Source: Antiquaquibacter soli
GTDB lineage: Bacteria > Actinomycetota > Actinomycetes > Actinomycetales > Microbacteriaceae
Reading direction: 5' to 3'
Assembly (NCBI RefSeq): GCF_030580675.1
Contig: NZ_JAUQUB010000004.1
Location: 84,057-148,056, forward strand
DNA: 64,000 nucleotides
A program made the translations under genes and the position numbers. Positions 15,927 to 24,108 of the stretch are shown piece after piece (within the stretch, counting starts at the first letter, position 1; each line of letters begins with the position of its first letter). The notes below the pieces were generated by a model that ran no database searches, was not told the origin of the DNA, and saw only the letters and a program-made list of their open reading frames with translations.

Positions 15927-18900
15927 GTGATCCGGCTCTCCCGCGCCCTCGTCGCCACTGCAACCCTGTCCGCGCTGCTCGCGGTGGGCATCCCGGTCAC
16001 CGCCCACGCGGCGGAGGATCCCGCCGAGGGCGCCCCCCGCATCCTCATCAACGAGCTCGCGAACGGCGGACCGCGGTCCGACTCCGACTCGTTCTTCGAG
16101 CTGCGCAACTGGGGCGATGAGCCGGTCGACCTGACGGGCTGGCAGGTGTTCCGCTGCAGCGCGCAAGGGCTGCGGAGCAATGTCGGTCGGACGGAGGGCG
16201 ACCTCGCGGGCATCGTGCTGCAGCCGGGTGAGATCGTCACCGTCAGCCGGGTCGGGATGCCCGGCCGCCTGCACATCACGGAGGCTTTCGCCCTCACCGG
16301 CTTCGGTCTCTACCTCGAGGACCCCGACGACCGACTCGCGGACGCCGTCGGCGTGTACCCGAACGAGCCGTGGATGACCGAGTCGGAGTGCACCGTCGGG
16401 CGCAACCTGCCGAACCGGCTCGACTTCGCGGCGGGGGAGAGCTGGCAGCGCGTCTCCGCCACGGGCGACCTCGAGCGCGACTTCGTCGTCGCGCCGGCCA
16501 CGATCGATGCCCCCAATCGCACGGCTCCGTCCGCCTCCGCCGAGTCGCCCGTCGTGATCTCCGAGGTCGCGCCCTTCGGCCCGGCGGGAGCCGAGGACGA
16601 GTTCGTCGAGCTGGAGAACACCGGCACCGAGGCCGTCGACGTGGGCGGCTGGCAGCTCTACCGGTGCACGGCGTCGGGCCGAGCCAACCCCGGCTCGCTC
16701 GAACTCGTCGTTCCCGACGGCACACTGCTCGCTGCGGGCGAGCGCTGGGTTATCGGTGGCGACAGATTCGCGGGGGAGCGGGATGCCGCGCTCGGCCACT
16801 CCCTCGCCAACGTCGAGTTCGGCGTGCTCCTCCGCACCGGCTCGGGCGCTCTCGTCGACCGGGTCGCGGTCTCCGCCCACGACGACTCGGCGTGCCAGGA
16901 CGGCGACGGCAAGCTCCGGGCGATCCTCGACGGCGTCGCGGGGGAGTCGTACCAGCGCACCGCCGACGGCGAGTACCTCGTCGCCCCGCGCACCCCGGGC
17001 ACCTCCAACGCCGTCGTCGCCGAGAGCGTGCTGGACGCGCATCCCACCGTCGCGACGGGGGTCGCGATCAGCGAGCTCGCCACCGATCCCTCGACCGAGG
17101 GGATGCCCGCGGGCAGCGTCCAGCGCAATTTCATCGAGCTCGGCAACTACGGCACGACCCCGGTGGATCTGAGCAACTGGACGGTCCGCCGGTGCCAAGC
17201 CGATGGAACGCGGGCCGCCGAGCTGCAGTTCACGGTCCCCGAGGGCACGCGGGTCGAGCCGGGCGGTGTCTTCCTCGCCGCGCGATCGGGTACCGACGCG
17301 GCCTCGATCGCGGACGTCACCTACGACGAGTCTCTGAACTTCCTCGGCACCGGACTCTGGATCGAGGATGCTGACGGCAACCGCGTCGACCGGGTCGGGG
17401 TCTACGCCACCAACGAGATGGACTCCAGCAACGTCGTGGGCAGCCCGTGCACGAACGGCGCGGCGCTCACGGTGTACCTCCCCGATCGGATGCTCGGCGA
17501 GACGTTCCACCGTGCCCAGTTCACCGGCTCGGACGCCGATGACTACGTGGCTGCACCGGCGACTCCGGGAGTGATCGACGACCTCGACTGGACCGACCCC
17601 ACCGCTCGCGTCGCGACCGTCGAGACCGCCGCGCTCGCGGTGCCGGTGCGGGAGCGCGCCGTCGCCGGGGATGAGCCGACGGCCGCGGCGACCGTGGTGG
17701 AGGCGTGGGGCGGGGTGTCCGCGGCGCCGCTCACGCACCGGTCGGCTCCGGGGGAGGAGGAGCTCGACCCGGGGCATCCCGCCCCTGTGTCCGACGAGGG
17801 TTGGGGTCTGCCCTACGTGCGCCTCGTGCTCGACGCGAGTGCCCTGTCGAGCGGGGACCTCGTCGGCTGGAGCGGGTCGACTGTCGACCGAGGCGAGCTC
17901 CAATTGAGCGTGTGGTCGCCCGGCGGGTGGCGGCTCATCGACTCAGGCCCCTCGGGGCTCCTCTCCGGGGCGCTCGCCGACGGCGACATCGTCAACGGCC
18001 GCGTCGAGCTGCTCGTGCAGGACGGGCCGCGCTCGACCCCGACCGTGACCACCGAGCGCGACGGGATGCTCGAGGACCCGACCGACTACGACTTCGCGAT
18101 CACCCACATCACCGATACCCAGTACCTCACGGAGAGCTACCCGGAGGTGTACGCGCAGCTCGCGAGCTGGGTCGCCGACAACGCCGAGTCGCGCGAGATC
18201 GCGTTCGCGGTGCACACGGGCGACCTCATCCAGAACTGGGTGGACCCCGATCAGAACGAGACGCGCGCCCGGGCCGAGTTCGAGCGGGCATCGGCCATCC
18301 AGTCCATCCTCGAGGACGCCGGCGTGGCGTCGAGCGTGCTGCCGGGCAATCACGACAACAAGCGCGGGGTGACCAACGACCTCTTCAACGAGTACTTCCC
18401 GCCGAGCCGCTACGAGAGCAACGACTGGTACGGAGGCTCGATCGCGCCGGGCGACAACAGTGCGAGCTGCTCGACGTTCGACGAGGCGGGCGCGCGGTTC
18501 CTCGTGCTGAGCCTGCCGTACGCCTACGGCGAGCGCGAGATCGCGTGGGCAGAGCAGGTCGTCGCCGCGCACCCCGATCACAACGTGATCGTCGCCACCC
18601 ACGAGCACGTGCAGCCGAAGACGCTCGAGGTCGGGGCGCTGCGGTCGACCGGATCCCGCTGGGTGTCGCGGGGCGGCGAGCTCTGGGAGCGCGTGATCGC
18701 CCCGAACCGCAACGTCGTGATGGTGCTCTCCGGCCACTTCCACGGGCTCGGCCAGATCGTCACCGAGAACGCGGGAGGCATTCCCGGCCACACCGTCGTC
18801 GAGGTGCTCGCCGACTACCAGGAGTTCCGCACCCATACGGGCGAGCGTGCGACGGGGTTCTTCAGGATGCTCCAGTTCGACCTCGACGGCGGAGCGGTCG

Positions 18901-19130
18901 CCGTCGACACTCGATCGGTCCGGCTCGCGGAGCCCTACAGCGCCGACTTCGACTACCACCAGTTCCTGCCGGACAACGGGCAGCCCTCGATCATCTCCAA
19001 CTCGCGGCCGTGGAACATCGTCGGGGCGGGGCTCCAGGGGCGCTACTCGGCCGAGGACGACGAGTTCACGGCGTGGCTGGCGTTCCAGCATCCGAAGCTC
19101 GTGGCGACGGATGCTGTGCTCGCCGGCTGA
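15927..19130 (+). CDS. Large secreted protein with three lamin-tail domains and a metallophosphoesterase domain
   Basis: The 1067-residue protein has a signal peptide (about 1-28, A-H-A-A). Lamin-tail-type beta domains begin near 34, 208 and 379; each has I-x-E-L/V-A and F-x-E-L/V-x-N plus D-L/V-x-x-W-x-x-x-R-C. After a linker, a calcineurin-like phosphoesterase spans about 715-940 with D of H-I-T-D-T-Q-Y, H-T-G-D-L-I-Q-N, P-G-N-H-D-N near 806, A-T-H-E-H and S-G-H-F-H-G near 934. All expected metal ligands are present. No membrane anchor or sorting signal is visible at the C-terminus. It probably acts on extracellular phosphoesters; nucleic acid or sugar phosphate is possible. Confidence 0.85.
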   Translation: MIRLSRALVATATLSALLAVGIPVTAHAAEDPAEGAPRILINELANGGPRSDSDSFFELRNWGDEPVDLTGWQVFRCSAQGLRSNVGRTEGDLAGIVLQPGEIVTVSRVGMPGRLHITEAFALTGFGLYLEDPDDRLADAVGVYPNEPWMTESECTVGRNLPNRLDFAAGESWQRVSATGDLERDFVVAPATIDAPNRTAPSASAESPVVISEVAPFGPAGAEDEFVELENTGTEAVDVGGWQLYRCTASGRANPGSLELVVPDGTLLAAGERWVIGGDRFAGERDAALGHSLANVEFGVLLRTGSGALVDRVAVSAHDDSACQDGDGKLRAILDGVAGESYQRTADGEYLVAPRTPGTSNAVVAESVLDAHPTVATGVAISELATDPSTEGMPAGSVQRNFIELGNYGTTPVDLSNWTVRRCQADGTRAAELQFTVPEGTRVEPGGVFLAARSGTDAASIADVTYDESLNFLGTGLWIEDADGNRVDRVGVYATNEMDSSNVVGSPCTNGAALTVYLPDRMLGETFHRAQFTGSDADDYVAAPATPGVIDDLDWTDPTARVATVETAALAVPVRERAVAGDEPTAAATVVEAWGGVSAAPLTHRSAPGEEELDPGHPAPVSDEGWGLPYVRLVLDASALSSGDLVGWSGSTVDRGELQLSVWSPGGWRLIDSGPSGLLSGALADGDIVNGRVELLVQDGPRSTPTVTTERDGMLEDPTDYDFAITHITDTQYLTESYPEVYAQLASWVADNAESREIAFAVHTGDLIQNWVDPDQNETRARAEFERASAIQSILEDAGVASSVLPGNHDNKRGVTNDLFNEYFPPSRYESNDWYGGSIAPGDNSASCSTFDEAGARFLVLSLPYAYGEREIAWAEQVVAAHPDHNVIVATHEHVQPKTLEVGALRSTGSRWVSRGGELWERVIAPNRNVVMVLSGHFHGLGQIVTENAGGIPGHTVVEVLADYQEFRTHTGERATGFFRMLQFDLDGGAVAVDTRSVRLAEPYSADFDYHQFLPDNGQPSIISNSRPWNIVGAGLQGRYSAEDDEFTAWLAFQHPKLVATDAVLAG

Positions 19131-19144
19131 CGTCGTGGGTGCGG

Positions 19145-20317
19145 CTAGACCGCGGTAGCGGCGTCGAAGGCGGCCGACCGGGCGAGCTGGGCGGCGAGGG
19201 ATGCCGCCCCGTCGAGCACGGCGTCCTCGCCCGCGGTCGCGGTCAGCACGGCGACTCCCGCGTGGGGGAAGGCGTCGGCGAGCCGATCCGCGACGGGCCC
19301 CGTCAGGAGGTCCCCGTTGCCGCCGATCGCACCGCCCAGGATGACCGCTTCCGGATCGAGTACGAGGCCGAGGGTCGCGATCACGCGCGCGAGCCGCGCG
19401 GCCGTCCGATCCACGACGCGGAGTGCCGCGGCATCCCCGGTCCTCGCCCGCTCGAACACGTCGCGCGCCGAGAGAGTCGAGGGCAGGCCCTCCTCGGCGG
19501 CGTCCGCGGCGACGCTCGCGCTGCCCAGTGTGCCGTCGACGACGTCGTCGCGGCCCGGGAGGTAGTTCACCTCGCCCGCCGCTCCTCGAGTACCGCGGTG
19601 GACCCGGCCGCCGATCACGATGCCGGCTCCGACGCTCGCCCCGACGCTCAGGAGCACGAAGTCGGAGAGCTCCCGCGCCGCGCCGACGCGCTGCTCGGCG
19701 ATCGCCGCGAGGTTGGTGTCGTTCTCCAGGGTCACGGCGAACGGGAGCGCGGCGGCGAGCGCCTCGGGCAGTCCCCGGCCCTCGTCGGCGAGGCCGTCGG
19801 CGAGCAGCAGGGCGCCCGACGCGGTGACGGTCGCGGCGACTCCGACCACCGCGCCGGCCAGGTCGGCGAGGGCGAGTCCCGCCGTCGCGCAGCACCGCTC
19901 GATCACCGCCGCGACCTCGGCCGCGGTCGCCGCCGCCGAGGAGTGCTCGGCGGGAGCATCCGCCCGTGCGAGCACCTCTCCCGTCGTCCCCACGAGCACC
20001 GCCCTCACACGGTGGTGCCCGACGTCCACGGCTGCGGCCACCCGGTATCGCTCGTCGAGGGCGTAGAGCGTCGCGACGGGACCTCGACGGTCGGAGTCGT
20101 GCCCCGCGACGACGACGATGCCGCGGCGCTCGAGCTCCGCGAGGGTCTGGGCGACCGCCGTCTTCGACAGCCCGGACGCCCGCCGGATCTCCGGGCGAGC
20201 GACGGGGGCCAGCCGCGCGACGATGTCGAGAACGGCGCGGGCGTTGATCGACCAGAGCAGGCTCGGCGATCCCGCGGGCGGAACCCCGTGGGCCGGTGAG
20301 GCGGGCTCCAGGGTCAT
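19145..20317 (-). CDS. ROK-family transcriptional regulator/sugar kinase-like protein
   Basis: The 390-residue protein has an N-terminal winged helix (about 30-80, with R-P-E-I-R-R-A-S-G-L-S-K-T-A-V-A-Q-T-L) followed by the ROK actin-like fold: A-A-A-V-D-V-G-H-H, then L-S-V-G-A-S-V-G-A-G-I-V near 225 and G-A-A-G-E-V-N-Y-L. The usual cysteine-rich zinc motif after GExGH is missing, so it belongs to the degenerate regulator branch. It overlaps the transporter gene by 4 bases and is downstream of it on the minus strand. It probably responds to the transported sugar or its phosphate and controls the divergent operon. Confidence 0.87.
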   Translation of the reverse strand: MTLEPASPAHGVPPAGSPSLLWSINARAVLDIVARLAPVARPEIRRASGLSKTAVAQTLAELERRGIVVVAGHDSDRRGPVATLYALDERYRVAAAVDVGHHRVRAVLVGTTGEVLARADAPAEHSSAAATAAEVAAVIERCCATAGLALADLAGAVVGVAATVTASGALLLADGLADEGRGLPEALAAALPFAVTLENDTNLAAIAEQRVGAARELSDFVLLSVGASVGAGIVIGGRVHRGTRGAAGEVNYLPGRDDVVDGTLGSASVAADAAEEGLPSTLSARDVFERARTGDAAALRVVDRTAARLARVIATLGLVLDPEAVILGGAIGGNGDLLTGPVADRLADAFPHAGVAVLTATAGEDAVLDGAASLAAQLARSAAFDAATAV

Positions 20318-21651
20318 GGCACGAGCGGCTGGACGGGCAGCTCGGCGTCGGGCTCGTCCTCGCGGTCGGCGCCCGGCACCGTGACATCCCGCTGCTTCAG
20401 GAAGAGCGCGATGACGAAGGAGATCACGAGGAACCCGAGCGGCACGGCGGAGGTGAGGAAGATGAACGTCCCGGCGGGGTCGGGCCCCGCCTGCTCGCCG
20501 CTCACGTAGCCGAAGAGACCGCCCACGATCGCGAAGGCGAGGGCGGTGAGCAGCGCCGACGTCCTTGCCATGAAATTGGCGACGGCGGTGTAGATCCCCT
20601 CGCGACGGCGGCCGGTCTTGGCGGCATCCACATCGATGATCTGCGACTGCACGAGCTGCGGGATCACGAAGTGACCGGCGATGCCGATCGAGAGGATGGC
20701 GCCGGCGACGAGCCCCGAGATGAAGTCGCGAGCGAAGAACAACGGCAGCACGGTGAGGGCGAAGACGGCGATCGACACCTTGTAGCTGCGCAGGATGCCC
20801 ACCCGTCGCACGACGAAGTACCAGGCGACCGCCATCGGGATGACGAGCGCGAAGGTGGTCAGCAGCGTGATGGACACCAGGCCGCCCTCGATGAGGAGCA
20901 CGTACTTCGCGTAGAAGGCGATCGTCGAGGAGATGAGTCCGACGACGGCGGCGGCGAACGTGTACGACACGTTGTAGATCCAGAACGGGCCGTTCTTGAG
21001 GGTGATCGCGAACGCCTCCCGCAAGGGCAGCGGCTCCTCGACGGAGGCCTGCGGGTTCTCCCGGGTGAACGCGATGGAGATCACCATGAGCACGACGAAG
21101 GCGATCGCGTAGGCGATCGCCATCCCGGAGAAGCCGACCGAGTCGTACAGCAGCGGCGTCACGGCGGTGCCGACGAGGAGCGCGACGATGTAGAACGCCT
21201 GCTGGATGACGGAGACGCGCGTGCGCCGGTTGGCGTCGGTGAAGATCTCGGGGAAGAGCGAGAGGTAGTTGACCGAGATGATCGCCATCGCCGTCTCGAA
21301 GAGCAGCATGAAGGCGAGGAACCAGAAGAACAGCCCCAGGCCCTCGACCGCGTCCGGCACGCTGTAGAGCAGGACGAAGAAGAGGGCGTAGAGGGGGATG
21401 CCCGTCACGATCCACGGCGTACGGCGACCCCATCGCGTGCGCGTCTTGTCGCTGAGGAACCCGCTCACCGGCTGGACGGCCGCATCCCACACGACGTAGA
21501 TGGAGCGGGCGATCGCGTACAGGCCGACCGCGAGCCCGAGGGTGTCGATGTAGTAGAAGCTGTAGAAGAGCGAGAACGCGGTGCTCGGCAGCATGATGGC
21601 GAGGTTGCCCAGGCCGTAGGTGAGCGGGGAGTTGATCGCCTTCGTCGCCAT
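20314..21651 (-). CDS. Glycoside-pentoside-hexuronide (GPH) family transporter
   Basis: The 445-residue membrane protein has about 12 helices. G-F-L-S-D-K-T-R-T-R-W-G-R-R-T-P-W is the typical GPH loop between helices 2 and 3, and the region D-A-A-V-Q-P-V-S-G agrees with the family (MelB/XynP/SLC45 relatives). It imports glycosides or sugars with a cation. An AAAGG ribosome binding site precedes the ATG. The gene is transcribed divergently from the nitrilase-fold gene and is coupled to the ROK regulator. A seven-gene catabolic locus is thus formed around the intergenic region at 21652-21745. Confidence 0.87.
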   Translation of the reverse strand: MATKAINSPLTYGLGNLAIMLPSTAFSLFYSFYYIDTLGLAVGLYAIARSIYVVWDAAVQPVSGFLSDKTRTRWGRRTPWIVTGIPLYALFFVLLYSVPDAVEGLGLFFWFLAFMLLFETAMAIISVNYLSLFPEIFTDANRRTRVSVIQQAFYIVALLVGTAVTPLLYDSVGFSGMAIAYAIAFVVLMVISIAFTRENPQASVEEPLPLREAFAITLKNGPFWIYNVSYTFAAAVVGLISSTIAFYAKYVLLIEGGLVSITLLTTFALVIPMAVAWYFVVRRVGILRSYKVSIAVFALTVLPLFFARDFISGLVAGAILSIGIAGHFVIPQLVQSQIIDVDAAKTGRRREGIYTAVANFMARTSALLTALAFAIVGGLFGYVSGEQAGPDPAGTFIFLTSAVPLGFLVISFVIALFLKQRDVTVPGADREDEPDAELPVQPLVP

Positions 21652-21687
21652 GGCGCGCCTTTCGTCGGGTGGGCCGCTAGCCGGTAG

Positions 21688-21722
21688 GCAACTTTATGAC
21701 CTACTCTGTGAGCAACTTTGTA
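21688..21722. promoter_or_regulatory. Direct repeat in the divergent promoter (likely ROK operator)
   Basis: GCAACTTTATG (21688-21698) and GCAACTTTGTA (21712-21722) are repeated 24 bases apart, centre to centre. The half-site read on the other strand, AAAGTTGC, resembles half-sites bound by ROK repressors such as XylR. The position between two divergent starts fits control of both operons. Confidence 0.45.
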
Positions 21723-21745
21723 GCACGAGGGAGACGCGCGGAGCA

Positions 21746-23140
21746 ATGACCGATCCGACGAGCCCGATCCCGGGCATCCGCACCGGCCGCCAGCCCGTCC
21801 GCGGGCACGACGACCCGGCCGGCGACTTGCGCGTCTTCGCCGTCCAGTACCGGCTCGACGTCGCCCACGCCGACAGTTACGAGTCCTACCGCTCCGCAAT
21901 GCGCGAGCTCATGGACTCGCTCGTCGTGCCGCACCTCGTGCCCGGCCGACCGGCTCTCGTGGTGTTCCCCGAGGCGGTCGGGCTGCCGACCGTCGCGATC
22001 GGGGCCCGGGGCGAGGCGTTCCGAGCCCTGCCCTCGGCCCCCGCGGTCGAGGCGCCCGCCGCGCTCGCCGCCGGGATGGGGATGCTCGCCGCCGCCTACG
22101 AGCGCCAGCTGGTGGGGTACATCGGCCTGTTCGGAGAGCTCGACCCTCGATCGGCCCTGCTCCTGGCAGCCACGGACACCGCGGCGCGCGCGTTCTCCCA
22201 GACGTTCAGCGACATCGCGCGCGACTACGGCGTGTGGGTCGTCGCCGGCAACTATCAGCCGCCCTACCGAGAGACGCGCGACCCCGAGGAGGTCGCTCTC
22301 TTCGGCGACCCCGAGGTCGCGGACGGCGTCGCCTACGTCGCCACGACCCCGCACGTCACGAACGCGACGTTCCTCTGGTCTCCCGATACCGTGCGCGCCG
22401 ACGCCCCGGCAGGCGAGTCGAACCTCGTCGTGCGCAACGAGAAGATCCCCTTGACCGACATGGAGCTCGACTTCCTCGGCCTCGCCGAGGGACCCGCGGA
22501 GGGCGAGGATGCCCGGCGCAACGCCGGCTGGGTCGATGTCGCCGGCTTCCGCGTCGGCTTCGCCACGAGCCTGCCCGCGTTCGCCTACGGCTACCCCTTC
22601 GGCCAGCGGCCCGACGGCTTCGACCCGTTCGCCGACCTGCGGGAGAGCTACGCGGCCGCTCAGGACGCCCTCGACGTGGACGTGATGATCCAGGCCGACG
22701 CCAACCCCGGGCCCTGGGCTTTCCCCGTGGAGAGCGGCGCGTGGCAGCCGCTCGAGTGGATGGGGTCGACGTGGCGGGCGGTCGCCGACCCGACGGTGCG
22801 GTTCCGCTACAACGTCACCCCGATGATGACGGGCAACCTCGTCGACCTCTTCTTCGACGGCCAGTCGTCGATCACGTCCCGGGTCGCCTCGGGCGATCCC
22901 GCTCGCTTCGTGGGCAACGGCGAGAGCGGCACCGCCGAGTACGACGTCTACGCCGGTGACAAGACCGAGTTCCTGGCGATCTCCGACTGGGTGGTCGACG
23001 ACGGCCCGCGGGAGGAGCTCGTGCAGCTCACCGGGGCGCTGTCGCCGGGGTCCGGTCATCCGCTCGAGGGGCAGCAGATCGAGACGGCGATCTACGCCGA
23101 CCTCGTCCTGCCCGACGGGGACGGTGGTGCTCGTGCGTGA
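21746..23140 (+). CDS. Nitrilase-fold (carbon-nitrogen hydrolase) protein lacking the catalytic cysteine
   Basis: The 464-residue protein resembles the CN-hydrolase superfamily: V-V-F-P-E-A-V-G gives the catalytic Glu76, and R-N-E-K-I-P-L-T-D gives Lys233. At the nucleophile position, where the family has a Cys before D/E-x-x-x-P, the sequence is V-G-F-A-T-S-L-P-A-F (residues 270-279), with no Cys. I find no cysteine anywhere in the protein. It may be a non-catalytic family member or use Ser/Thr. It has an insert of about 40 residues around 195. It starts 94 bases from the divergent GPH gene and overlaps the next gene by 8 bases. Confidence 0.7.
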   Translation: MTDPTSPIPGIRTGRQPVRGHDDPAGDLRVFAVQYRLDVAHADSYESYRSAMRELMDSLVVPHLVPGRPALVVFPEAVGLPTVAIGARGEAFRALPSAPAVEAPAALAAGMGMLAAAYERQLVGYIGLFGELDPRSALLLAATDTAARAFSQTFSDIARDYGVWVVAGNYQPPYRETRDPEEVALFGDPEVADGVAYVATTPHVTNATFLWSPDTVRADAPAGESNLVVRNEKIPLTDMELDFLGLAEGPAEGEDARRNAGWVDVAGFRVGFATSLPAFAYGYPFGQRPDGFDPFADLRESYAAAQDALDVDVMIQADANPGPWAFPVESGAWQPLEWMGSTWRAVADPTVRFRYNVTPMMTGNLVDLFFDGQSSITSRVASGDPARFVGNGESGTAEYDVYAGDKTEFLAISDWVVDDGPREELVQLTGALSPGSGHPLEGQQIETAIYADLVLPDGDGGARA

Positions 23141-24104
23141 CTCGGCGTGGGGGTTCCCGATCATCGACGTGCACTGCCACTTCCCGGTGCCCGACGAGTA
23201 CCCGAACTGGCTCGAGCAGACCTACGTCGCGGAGCACGGCGTCGAGAAGTGGCAGAAGGTGCGCTCGGACTGGCGCTGGTACCAGGAGGAGTGGTGGTCG
23301 CGCTTCGGGTTCCCGTTCCCCGAGGACGTCGAGCCCGCCGCCGACGTGCAGGCGCGGCGCTGGCAGGAGGAGGTGGATGCGGCGTCGCTCGAGGCGGTCG
23401 TCTTCATGACCGGCGGAAGCAACGACACTCTCGCGACGGCCCTCGAGGGCCATCCGCGGATGCTCGGCTTCGCCCACCACGACCCGTTCTCGCCCGCCGC
23501 CGCTGCCGAGCTGCGCCGCGCCGTCGCGGAGCGCGGCCTGCGCGGGTACAAGGTGATCGCCCCCGCGCTGCCCGGGCCCATCGACTCCCGGGAGCTGTAC
23601 CCGGTGTGGGCGGTCGCGGAGGAGCTGGGCATCCCGGTGCTCGTCCACTTCGGTACGAACGACGGCGGAGGCGGTACCGCCTGGCACGAGAACATCAGCC
23701 CCCTGCGACTGCACGATGTGGCGAAGGCGTTCCCGACCGTGCCGTTCATCGTGCCGCACTTCGGCTGCTCGTACCCCGGCGAGCTCCTGCAGCTCATGTG
23801 GGCGTGCCGCAATGTGCACGTCGACACGTCCGGTAACAACGAGTGGATTCGCTGGATGCCCTACCCGCTGTCCCTCGCCGACCTCTTCCACCGCTTCCAC
23901 GACACCGTCGGGCCGGAGCGGATCCTGTTCGGCTCGGACTCGGCGTCGTTCCCGCGCGGACTCGCACGGAAGTACTACGAGCTCCAGCTCGAGGCGGTCG
24001 CGGAGGCGGGCATCCCGGACGCGGATCGCGATCTCGTCTTCGCGGGCAACGCGGCTCGGCTCCTCGGGCTCGACGGCACGCTCGACGGCGACGGGGAGGG
24101 CTGA
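23133..24104 (+). CDS. Amidohydrolase family 2 (TIM-barrel metal-dependent hydrolase)
   Basis: The 323-residue protein has the amidohydrolase 2 pattern: I-I-D-V-H-C-H-F near the N-terminus, V-L-V-H-F-G near 170, V-P-H-F-G near 207 and F-G-S-D-S-A near 267 that supply metal ligands. Relatives are decarboxylases or hydrolases such as ACMSD and 2,3-dihydroxybenzoate decarboxylase. The GTG at 23133 follows GGGGACGG and overlaps the preceding stop by 8 bases; GTG codons at 23124 and 23127 are alternatives. It forms a coupled unit with the nitrilase-fold gene and the glycosidase, so a shared substrate is likely but not identifiable. Confidence 0.8.
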   Translation: MRDSAWGFPIIDVHCHFPVPDEYPNWLEQTYVAEHGVEKWQKVRSDWRWYQEEWWSRFGFPFPEDVEPAADVQARRWQEEVDAASLEAVVFMTGGSNDTLATALEGHPRMLGFAHHDPFSPAAAAELRRAVAERGLRGYKVIAPALPGPIDSRELYPVWAVAEELGIPVLVHFGTNDGGGGTAWHENISPLRLHDVAKAFPTVPFIVPHFGCSYPGELLQLMWACRNVHVDTSGNNEWIRWMPYPLSLADLFHRFHDTVGPERILFGSDSASFPRGLARKYYELQLEAVAEAGIPDADRDLVFAGNAARLLGLDGTLDGDGEG

Positions 24105-24108
24105 GGCG

